A DNA stretch of 64,000 nt from Pampus argenteus (taxonomy: Eukaryota; Chordata; Actinopteri; Scombriformes; Stromateidae), in contig CM072876.1 of NCBI GenBank assembly GCA_036937835.1, forward strand, positions 17,079,001 through 17,143,000, in the 5' to 3' direction. The notes under the pieces are model-generated. The model was not told the origin of the DNA. It saw nothing but the letters and a program-made list of their open reading frames with translations, and did no database searches. How positions within the stretch are numbered: position 1 is the first letter of the stretch; every line of letters starts with the position of its first letter. Shown piece by piece: positions 49,817-58,500 of this stretch. A program made the translations under genes and the position numbers.

Positions 49817-51224
49817 TACACATACAGAGTCTGACTCCAAAGCCAAATCAAAAACAGCTTGTCGTGCACTGAGTGTTAGAGTGTATTCCCTTACCCAACA
49901 CTTGTGTACATGAAAAACAACACTTACCATGAACCCGGAGCACTAATTATAACATAGTGTGTATTTATTTGTTTTGCTCACTGTGCTTCAGTGCTATACT
50001 TTCTGGCTGGTATATAAGCTTCATTATCCCAATGCTTATGCTGTGTTTTTTGGAAATGGGTTACTTGTCAGACAGCTCTGAAAATCCCCAGCTTTTGGCT
50101 GCTCTTGACACTCCAGTTGAACCCATCCTATTAACGCTGGATTACTGTGTAGAGGCCGTGTTTCCTTGACAAGGGAATAAAGCGGAACATTTACGCAGGG
50201 ATGATTTCATCTCGCTCGTTTTTAATTGCTCTAGCTTTCGTTCCTGCACTTTCAAGATGCGCCAAGCAGCTTTACAGATTCCGAAGAAGAAAAAGTCTGA
50301 TACCAAAGAAGAAGAAATTGCTGATACCAGTTTTTTATTGTAGGTTTACTACTGTAACATCAGAGTGTCATGGTCTCAGGGTAAATAGATCCCTTTCCAG
50401 CTATAATGTGTTTGTAAAAAAAGTAAGTAAAAAAAAAAGCCATCTCAATGGAGCTTTTCTTGTCTTTGCATTCACTATGATTCAGCATGAGTATTGCAGA
50501 GGACTTAAATCTGTAACTAAATTAGAGCAAAGTGATGATTATGATCACTCAGCAGACAGAATAAAGTCAACATTAGCTTCTCTGTTGGTAGCTATTCATG
50601 CAAAAAACCAATAGCGTGACTTCCCAGACATTTCCTGCAACTAACGGTGGTATCATGGTGTCAATATTATTTATCATGTAAGATGATGCTGAACCAAGCA
50701 GCAGATGATACTAGAGAAGTCATATCTGCATGTATGTTTACAGGGGCAATAGGGAAACTGAATGGTGCATGAAAAATGACTGTTTCAAGTACAAATAACT
50801 GAACTGATAACTAAAGACACGGTTCTGCAACAATAGCGTTTGTCGTTAGGTTATTCACTTATACTGTACCACATAGAAAAGCTGTTATCAAGACAGACAT
50901 GCTTCAGCCCAGTATTAGGCTCCTGTGTGATACTATAAACATTATTTAATAAGAGTGATATCAAAATGGACAAATAGAGGTCTGGTCTGTTCATTTTAAC
51001 ACAGTATGAGGTTTATGAAGATAAGTACTTGTAGAGAGAGCATGAGGGTGTGTGTCTCTGCAGAGAGCGAGGATGTTAACATGGTACAGATGATGATAAC
51101 AGCAAGGTTACACAAGTAGAGGAAGGAGTACAGCTGTATACCAGATCTCTCATATTCCCCCCGTATTGATCATAAGCTCAACCATTAAGTTAACTGCATT
51201 AATGTGACATGGGAGGTCCATCCA

Positions 51225-51944
51225 ATAATCTTTTTAGGAACACCTGTAAACCTGTTCATGGAATCATCCAATCATCCAATCATGTGGCAGCAGTGTAATA
51301 TATAAAGTAGTTCAGGTGCTGGTCAGGAGCTTCAGTTAATGTTCACATTAAACATCAGAACAGAGAAGACATGTGATCTCAGTGACTCTGAACGCAGCAT
51401 GATTATAGGCAGCAGACAGGCTGGTTTAAATACTTCTCGAACTGTTCATCTCCTCCTGGTTTTTAACAGTCTCTGGAGTTTACTCACAACGGTGAAAAAC
51501 AAGCAGTTCTGCAGATGGAAACGCCGTTTTGATGATAGAGGTCAGAGGAGAATGGCCAGACGTGTTGGAGCTGACAGAAAGGCTGTGGTAACTCAGGTTG
51601 TTACGACTGTGGTGAGCAAAAAAGAAGTCAACGAATGAAACAACACGTCTGGTCTGATGAATCTCCATTTTTGCTGAGGCATGCAGATGTCAGAAAACAG
51701 CAGGAATCATGCACCCAACCTGCCTTGTGTTAATAGCCCAGGCTGATGGTGTTGCAATGGTGTGGGGAATAATACCTATCAATCATGGTTTGAATGCCAC
51801 AGCCTGCCTGAGTATTGTTGCTGATCATGTGCATCACTTTATGGCCACGACTTACCCATCTTCTAATGGCATGCTATGTACATATGTGGAGGGCAGGCTG
51901 GATGGCCATGAAGCACATTTGACCTTCTGTTCCATCATTGCCAA

Positions 51945-51945
<1 letters not shown>
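51225..51945 (+). mobile_element. Tc1-like transposon remnant
   Basis: The 5' part reads TTTTTAGGAACACCTGTAAA and leads into CAATCATGTGGCAGCAG, as in a widespread fish Tc1-like family whose ends read 'TTATTAGGTACACCT'. The coding remnant follows in broken frames. At 51369-51440 it reads DLSDSERSMIIGSRQAGLNT, the first helix-turn-helix of the transposase. At 51541-51600 it reads GQRRMARRVGADRKAVVTQV, the second DNA-binding part. At about 51640-51670 it reads VWSDESPFLLRHAD, the second catalytic-Asp block. Then HPTCLV and GLNATACLSIVADHVH (51712-51835) follow, and the element breaks off before the third acidic residue. Internal deletions and stops make it inactive. An AT microsatellite follows the break. 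Confidence 0.85.
51339..51905 (+). pseudogene. Degenerate Tc1-like transposase
   Basis: The decayed coding part of the Tc1-like element. The helix-turn-helix region is in one frame (51339-51638, 99 codons). A frame change is then needed to reach the SDES catalytic block (about 51643) and another to follow the HPTCLV...VADHVHHFMATTYPSSNG stretch (51709-51880). Compared with the usual protein of about 340 residues, a segment between the DNA-binding part and the first catalytic Asp is deleted, and the last third is missing. It cannot make an active transposase. Confidence 0.8.

Positions 51946-51982
<37 letters not shown>
51946..51982. repeat. (AT)n microsatellite
   Basis: About 18 AT units, continuing into TTTATATATTTATTTATTT. 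It lies exactly where the Tc1-like remnant stops, so repeat expansion or breakage may have removed the element's 3' end. Confidence 0.95.
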
Positions 51983-51990
<8 letters not shown>

Positions 51991-52877
51991 TTATTTATTT
52001 TTGGAAAGAATGCTTTCTAAAAAATACAAAACACTTGATGAGATCCTCAGTAGAAGACAGATCTTCTACTAAGTCCCTCTCGCTGCTTCTAAAACTGAGA
52101 GTAAGATAACTTTTACAATGTCAGCTATCACGTTTCGGATATATCAGGCTTGTTTGAAATGACTTGTTCCTTAAAAGTGAACAAGATCAGATGGCAGCAG
52201 CTGGGGTGACAAAAAGTGACAAAAGAAACTGCAGTCAAGTCGGACAAGGTTTTTCATCAGCCTCCCAAGAATATAAATGAAGTCACAGAAGCGTTACAGA
52301 GATGCAAACGCCTCACTTTAGCAAAGTCTGCGTTTTAGAGATCAGCCAAGAGTTTTCCTGAGGTGATGGTATGTCCTGATATGATTGTATGTGAACAAAA
52401 AGTTGCAAGCTACTATATTACATTATTTGAAGATAGTTAGCTACAAATACTCAAAATTGCAAATTGCTCATATTCTGCATTCATTCTAGATTACATGCTC
52501 TACTCTGCATCAGTGTCAATAAACACTGTCATCTTGTACGTCATCAATGTATTTTTTATATTTGACTAATATAATGTAGACAATGGTAATGTTAGACTGG
52601 CTTTAAAAGTTTGCTGTGAAAATGTTTCTGACATTAAATTAATCTGCAAAATATAAAGTCAAACTCATGTCAAATGTCAGATGTTCAACTGTAATGTTTT
52701 GTGTTGTGTGTCTTTGTGTTGTGTGTTTTTGTGTTATTTTCAGATTGGTACATGGGGGAGCATGAAGCATTGCAATTAAGAAACGAGGATGCAGGATGCG
52801 TGTGTAGCTGGATCTGGTTAAAATGAGTCAATTACAGACGTCAATGAGGAGAGACACTTTCTCCCTGTTTCATTTTA
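51983..52877. other. Unique non-coding DNA
   Basis: No gene or element recognised between the AT microsatellite and the piggyBac MITE. A short TGTGTTGTGTGTCTTTGTGT-like low-complexity patch lies near 52698-52740. Confidence 0.5.
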
Positions 52878-53019
52878 TTAACCCTTGTGTGGTATTAGTA
52901 TTTATGGGTCTGGTGGACCCGCTAGAGTTTTGGGCTTTCAAAACACCACAATCCAATAATTTACTCTTAAAATACTAAACAAATGTGTCCCACAGACCCG
53001 AATACCATACAAGGGTTAA
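52878..53019 (-). mobile_element. piggyBac-like MITE, short copy
   Basis: Element 52882-53015 (134 bp) begins CCCTTGTGTGGTATTAGTAT and ends CCCGAATACCATACAAGGG, so the termini are inverted repeats. It is flanked on both sides by TTAA (52878-52881 and 53016-53019), the piggyBac target duplication. Subterminal GGGTCTGGTGGACCC is a near-palindrome. It is an internally deleted relative of 61721-61957, in the opposite orientation, lacking about 85 bp of the centre and about 20 bp near one end. Confidence 0.92.
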
Positions 53020-53513
53020 AAAAAATAGACAAGAAAGGTCATGCCAGGTGTTCACTCTGCATGAAGGGGATCAGTTATGCCAACAGTGTGGAACAGAAGA
53101 ACCACCAGCACCGGTCCATGGTGATGAACTCCTGCTGTGTCATGAGAGGAAACCAGACCCGACTGGAGACCAGGATCTGCACACAGATCATCACTGGTCT
53201 CCAGATCAAGTAAAAAAAAAAACATCTAATTTGTTACTGCTCTATATATATATCTACACAAATGCACTAGCATTGTTGTTCTACGAGTGAAGTCTTTGTT
53301 AGGAGATGTACCTCAAGGAATTGTGCCAGTACATGCACATCCCTGCCTCTAATCCTCAGAGGCTTGTGTCCCATCGCTGGCTCTCTGAGCATCACAAGAA
53401 AGAGAATGCTGCCTGCTGCTCTACAGCGACACACTGCAGGAGCTCTTTAGTCACAACAGAGGATCATGTCTCTGTATGAAGACCTTAACAAGTATTGAGC
53501 TTTGGGCACAATC
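53020..53513 (+). other. Unassigned stretch with a possible finger-like frame
   Basis: A plus-strand frame here (52983-53213) reads ARCSLCMKGISYANSV followed by a histidine pair (NHQHRS), which loosely recalls the CxxC...H zinc finger of some hAT-type proteins. A later segment near 53310-53385 reads QRLVSHRWLSEHH in another context. Neither passes for a confident domain and the frames break. It could be a decayed transposon gene or plain intergenic DNA. Confidence 0.25.
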
Positions 53514-53782
53514 TACCGTATTTTCCGGACTATAGAGCGCACCTAAATATAAGCCGCAGGTGTACTCGTTATCCTGAAGGAGAATATCACGGTTTGGAAT
53601 TTAACATTGTGTCAAACATGCTTAAAAAACATTTACAGCAAAACAGCGGTGCACAAGCTTCATGACGAGCAGCTTGAGATGTTCATGCTTTAAATGGCTT
53701 TCTGCATTAAAGGAAACCTCACAGATGTGTCGAAAGCAATGACAAAGATGGTGATCTTTGTCAATGCTGTATGTGTAATAAC
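53514..53782 (+). mobile_element. CCGTATTTTC-family element, 5' half, split by hAT
   Basis: It starts TACCGTATTTTCCGGACTAT with a TA at the left border, like the element at 16121-16473. The matching inverted end is not found next to it because hAT copy 2 (53783-54405) has inserted. Skipping the hAT and one copy of its 8-bp duplication joins GTATGTGTAATAAC to ACACAAGAAGTACC, so the element may continue after 54413, though no CCGTATTTT-type right end is recognised there. Confidence 0.65.
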
Positions 53783-53954
53783 TAGTGGTGGGCCGTTAAC
53801 GGCGTTAACGTGCTGCGATAATGTGAGACTCTTATCGAGCGATATAAAAAATACCGCCGTTAATCTATTATCAAAATTGGGTTTGGAGCTGGGTCCTATA
53901 ATAAGCAAACATGACTTTCACTGTGATATTTTAGCGCGGATGTATACATATTTG

Positions 53955-53970
53955 CACTGTAGGGGGCGAT
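53955..53970 (+). promoter_or_regulatory. CTCF-like motif inside hAT copy 2
   Basis: CACTGTAGGGGGCGAT fits the AGRKGGCR core of the vertebrate CTCF consensus with two mismatches upstream. In hAT copy 1 the same place reads CACTGTAGGGGGTGAG (39172-39187), losing the key C. Binding is unproven. Confidence 0.3.
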
Positions 53971-54040
53971 AACTAGTTTTCGAACCTCTACGCGCCTGTG
54001 AATTACCGAACTACCACACCAAACGCGATAGTCTATCATG

Positions 54041-54300
54041 ATGCAGCCACGAAGCCACAAGGCTTGCTTCAGGGAAAATTCATTTTTAATTAGCTTCCCG
54101 ATGGTGGCATCAACAAGACTAAGGTTGTGTTCACCTTATGCAATGCAGAATTGGTTTACTGTAGGAGTTCCAGTCTCAAATACCACCTGAACACAAAGCA
54201 TCCCTTTGCTATAAGCAGTCAGTGATGCATTTTGGCTCCTGTTCTAATGCATCCCCTGGCTTAAGAAACCCGTTCTCAAAGACTTACTTTTGGTCAGTAC
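54041..54300 (+). pseudogene. Broken BED-finger frame in hAT copy 2
   Basis: The equivalent of 39255-39524 with clear lesions. One G is missing just after the ATG (ATCATGATGCAG versus ATCATGGATGCAG), which removes the in-frame start. The codon corresponding to residue 19 is TAG, a premature stop. The finger region still spells the same residues as copy 1, including Phe in place of the first zinc-binding Cys and the HLN.KH pair. Confidence 0.75.
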
Positions 54301-54689
54301 TTCGCATTCTGAACGAGCCATTTTAATTTAGATTAATCTAGATTAATTTCAAGATTTCAGCGAGATTAATCTAGATGAAAAAAAATGAATCTATGCCCAC
54401 CACGAGTAATAACACACAAGAAGTACCAAGCACAGGACTGTTCATATGCTGATTTATCTGTAATATCTATGTGCATTCATCCTCTCTGGCTCCACAAACT
54501 GCAGCTGCCTTAATAGCCTGAAGTTATAGTCGTCCACATTTGCAAAAGGTTCTAAAAACACAAGAGATGGCTCCACATGTTGTGGCCCCGGATCGTTAGT
54601 TCCAGTATTCCCTGCACTATGACACTTCTGGTGTAATGCTAATGAAAAATAAGCAATTCATTTTGTCAACTGCAAATTTTCAAATGTTC

Positions 54690-55030
54690 CCCTCTAAACT
54701 GAGAATAACAACCACTGTGGGTCTGCGGGTTGATTATCCCACATCACCAATAATACTAATGGCATAAAGCATGAGACATTCAATTACGCTCCTCATGATT
54801 TATTTGTGGTTCAATGATTTAAAAAAAAACAGCCTGGTTAAAAAACATTAAAGCTCATCGCACTAGCAATTATGAAGCAGGGTAATTTACCCCTGACGAT
54901 TGGCCGAGCTATCATTTCAGCTCTGATCCACTGAACCTCATGCCAGCAATAATTGATATGAGTCTTGTTGACTCTCGCGTCCTCAGAGTGATTGCACATT
55001 GTGCAGTCGCGTGTTCAATAATTTACTTTT
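54690..55030. promoter_or_regulatory. Candidate conserved non-coding element
   Basis: A repeat-free stretch with clustered TAAT/ATTA cores and a GATTGGC inverted CCAAT box near 54899. No open frame of note crosses it. It lies just outside the transposon-rich block. The call is by appearance only. Confidence 0.25.
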
Positions 55031-55479
55031 TTATATCCTCAGGTGAGCGCTGCTTTTGCTTGTTAGCTCATTAAAAACAGAAACATGCATCTTTTATTTT
55101 TTTTTGCTTCACTCTGCTGCGATGACATTGCAAGTTGCTGCTTCAACTTTTTTTGGTTGGGGAAAGTACTGTATGTTTGGTCTGGTAACATCGTGTACAT
55201 CTGATTACTCTGTGGAATTAGTTTTCTCTCCGCACAAGAAAAATCACACATTCTCTATCGTCATAATTTAAAACAAAGTCCCTGTTTGCTCAGAGTGGAG
55301 AGCTGCTTCGTCCCCTGAGAGGTGAGGCTGAGAACAGCCCTGCTATTTGTCATTCGACACCAGATATAGTGCAACCTTGGCAAAGTGCAGCACATGAGAT
55401 ACAAGGGGGATTGTTGTGATTGAAGTGTTTGGCTACGAATAAAGTTTTACTGAATCCGGTGACATTGTCTGGCACTTTT

Positions 55480-55496
55480 GGTGTGTGTGTGTGTGT
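55480..55496. repeat. (GT)n microsatellite
   Basis: About eight GT units. Confidence 0.85.
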
Positions 55497-56982
55497 TCAG
55501 ACCTTTTAAACAGCTGGACAAAAGAAGATCTGAAGTGTTGTAGCCCTGAGAGTTAAGATCGTTCTCTGAGTTATGTTTCTAAACGAGTACATTAAGATAT
55601 TTGAAGTCTCATTTAAGAAAGTTTACATACGTTTGTCCCCAAACTAGACATAGTGTCACGAGGCCTGCTTCCAAGTACACGTTTTAAACCGAGACTTAAG
55701 GTGAGCGCAGATAACCTCCTCCCAGTGTCAGATACACATACATCATTCTGCACGGTGACACTCAAATATGCTGAAAGAAGCTGAAGGAACAAGAAGACAG
55801 TTTTTGAGTGAGGGAAGGGAATGTTCATGGCCTTGGTCTTATACAGAACATTAAGCTTGCAGTGACTTGAAGCATAAGACACAACATTTTTATTTACATT
55901 TAACCAAAACCATGATTTTCCACTAAGCATAACTAAACCTTAACCTTGGTCTCCAGTGTCCAGGTCCTGGGGCTCGTACACCCACCCCAACCATGCAACC
56001 ACCTCCTTACAACTCCTGAGCATTACGTAAATGCAGCACTTCATTCACTCGGCGATTACATTGGGAAAGAAAATCACTGCTATAGAAATGTAATTTCAAT
56101 AAACACACTGTGCAAACACTCCAGTGTTTAAACAAGTATGAATAACACTAGGGCTTCGTTTGATTTGAATTCAGTCTAAATGCACCTTAATGCATCTGTA
56201 GGGCAACAGCATATAGTGTATGTTCTCAGATGCTGGAACTGTCCAGGTGAAGCACAAATAGCTCAAGTATGATGTTTGTAATTGAAGAAACGGCTGTTGG
56301 TTTGCTTGGCTCACTTCATCCATGAGTGAAGTTTGATTGAATTTTTTACTTAAGGCTGCACAAATCAATATTTGTATTTTAAAAATGGGTCAAATGACTA
56401 TGTGCGAAGTAGGAAAGTATTTCTCACCGTGATAACGCAACAGAGAATTCCCAACTTTTAACTCAACCCACCAAACAGCAGACAGATACAGATGTGTTAA
56501 TAGCTAACATACTGCCAACATATTCACAATGTCATCTTTGTGAGTTTGTAATATGTCAATGTTGCGTTTCCAAAATCAGTTAATACGGGTTTAAGTAAAA
56601 AAAAGTAGAGGTACAGGTGGCTGAGGTATTTTACACCCCATCTCTCCTGATCCCTGTCAAATGTAATATAGTTTTCTTTTAAAATGATCCCAAGCAGTGC
56701 AAGCCTTCCAGGTGGATTCCTATACTATTGTGTAACGTCCTGCACAATCCGTCTATATTGATCTGTTGTGGCAGGAAGGTTTGGACCAGATTCAGGTAGC
56801 CTCTCCAACACGAACAAAATACTTAAGATCAAATGCAGTTTTTTTTTTTGTCCACTCAAATATACTATTAGGTGGAAATCTGTGAGCACGGATTGCTAAA
56901 CCATGTGTAAGTATTGGCAAACGGTGCACATTCGACGGCTGAGACGGCCTGTTAAACCTCCATCCTGCTCGCTGTTTCCACC

Positions 56983-56987
<5 letters not shown>

Positions 56988-57015
<28 letters not shown>
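56988..57015. repeat. (GT)n microsatellite
   Basis: About 14 GT units. It accounts for the Thr-His run in the minus-strand frame 56792-57037. Confidence 0.95.
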
Positions 57016-57979
57016 CTGCTGCTCGAGATAAAATCATTACTTCATTACATTATCAGACAAAATGAACAAAATACAAGTTAATGACAGCAGCTGCTGCGAG
57101 ACTTGGCTGTACATATCGGTTGGTATATGGTGTTGTCTGTTCTAGGGATTTTGTTCCAGCAACACATATCCTGTCATGTAATCAGTCTTGTTGCATGACA
57201 TTCCCCTCTCTCTGCAGTCTCTCCAGTCAACTACCTAATACAGGCTAAATGCTCCGTCTCAACAAAGGAGAGAGGAGGAATATTCAAGTCAAACACCAGC
57301 GCCACTATACCGCGCTGCACTTAAATCCTGATTTTAATTGGGCTACCTTCATGTTTCAGCTGGCCCCGTTCAGAGTAATGACATTTTTATTTTCTCTGTG
57401 GTGAGCTGACAGTTGCCTGCCATGCTGACTGCTGAGTGTTTCACCAAAAGACCGGAATCTTTGTACTTAGAAAAGATTTTTTTAATTGGCAAGCTCTCAG
57501 CTCTTATTTATTAAACGCTGATCCACTGCGAAGTTTAACTATTTAATCGGTTCAACGGAAGTATTCAGTCTGCGGCAGTATTGACTGTAAGACAAATATA
57601 CAGATACAGTATGCTGTCAGTTCCAATAAATGTATAAGCATCATTTTAAGATCTGGGTCATGCCCAATGCAATTGAAAGTCACAGACTAATTTTTGTATA
57701 TTAAACTGAATAATTTAACTGAATAATTCTCCTCACGTTTTGCTTTGATTTTAAACTACAATCATTTTCTATATTTCTCCCATTCTTTGTTAAAAGACAT
57801 GCTGTCAACCTCCTACAATATTGAAATAAAGTATTTATATAATTATTATTTTTGCCTGTTTATATAATGTGCATAATTAGTTACCTGACCATCACATGGG
57901 GGGCAGATGAGATACAATAGTGTTTAAATACAGTATGTATTTTAATAATAATGACAGTAGCGACAGTACATGAACATGG

Positions 57980-58002
57980 GTAACCAGGGTTACCAGGGTA
58001 AC
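57980..58002. promoter_or_regulatory. RFX X-box-like palindrome
   Basis: GTTACCAGGGTAAC (57989-58002) matches the RFX X-box consensus GTTRCCATGGYAAC at 13 of 14 positions. It overlaps a second inverted pair, GGTAACC and GGTTACC, just upstream (57979-57994), giving three consecutive half-sites. RFX factors bind such palindromes and drive ciliary and other genes. Here no gene start is nearby, so it would act as a distal site, if at all. Confidence 0.35.
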
Positions 58003-58374
58003 TTCACTAAGCCAGTGAATATACATCCATGAGCATGCTACCCGTACACTGCTAAAACATTGGGGGTGAAACTCAATAATCATTGTTGGAGTAAGTGGAT
58101 TGCTGGTAATGAACTAACTAAAACTTAACAAAGCAAACAAGGAGGCTTCATACTAAAAACATATTTATCAAAAAGAGAGAATTAAAAATACAGGCCTGCC
58201 CCCAATAGAGGTACCCTCTACTGTTGAGGTAAATAAAGGCCCCAGCCACTATTTGAGGCAGTAGGCTAAGTTTAATGTGACTTGATTAAGATAGCTGCCC
58301 TATTAGGTCAATTTAGCTAAATGAGCTAAAGTTAGCTAGTAGGACCTTGGGTCCGAGGTCACAGGGCGTGTTTC
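58003..58374. other. Non-coding DNA, repeat-like in part
   Basis: Nothing firmly recognised. The part around 58195-58260 (GTTGAGGTAAATAAAGGCCC) has the look of a dispersed repeat, but I cannot assign it. Confidence 0.4.
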
Positions 58375-58500
58375 CACAGCAATCCTTATGGCACCAATCA
58401 AAAGCTGCAACTGTGGGCTTCTAACCAGCACCAATCAAACCAAAGGGTGACATCACACCTCCCTACATCCATCTTTTTATACACTCTATGGTAGTAATGA
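58375..58500 (+). mobile_element. Fish dispersed repeat fragment
   Basis: The order CACCAATCAAACCAAAGG, TGACATCACACCTCCCTAC, then ATCCATCTTTTTATACACTC and TATGG is a familiar teleost repeat end ('TCCATCTTTATATACAGTCTATGG'). Only about 120 bp is recognisable and there is no coding capacity. Confidence 0.6.

Larger units (their letters stand above)
40513..51224. other. Long unique non-coding stretch, no gene recognised
   Basis: Over 10 kb with no gene or confidently classified transposon. The largest frames, 43755-44183 plus (142 codons) and 50201-50614 plus (137 codons), show no domain, no repeat and no convincing context. Contents include a C run (40580-40589), an (ATC)n tract, (CA)n tracts, poly(A) runs (41270-41284, 44664-44679) and A/T-rich tracts at 47870-47900 and 48095-48125. 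Parts of 42580-42860, 45160-45560, 45770-46080 and 46200-46450 look like unique regulatory-type DNA. A faint LINE-like resemblance at about 49120-49180 could not be substantiated. Confidence 0.5.
53775..54413 (+). mobile_element. Non-autonomous hAT transposon, copy 2
   Basis: Element 53783-54405 (623 bp) has ends TAGTGGTGGG and CCCACCACGA and a perfect 8-bp target duplication GTAATAAC (53775-53782 and 54406-54413). The body is closely similar to copy 1 at 38999-39616, including GGGCCGTTAACGGCGTTAAC near the left end and the TTAATCTAGA subterminal repeats. Compared with copy 1 it has a 3-bp deletion in the finger region and a roughly 17-bp extra segment near 54226. Its reading frame is more broken. 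Confidence 0.93.
54414..57988. other. Unique non-coding DNA, no gene recognised
   Basis: No gene or classified element. GT tracts lie at 55480-55496 and 56988-57015. The repeat-free interval 54690-55030 has several TAAT/ATTA cores (CCAATAATACTAATGG near 54746, AATAATTGATATG near 54947) and looks like candidate regulatory DNA, as does 57360-57560. Confidence 0.5.

Noticed and set aside
50201..50614. A 137-codon frame with a lysine/arginine-rich stretch
   Set aside because: The basic run comes from an A/G-rich tract; no family similarity and no context.
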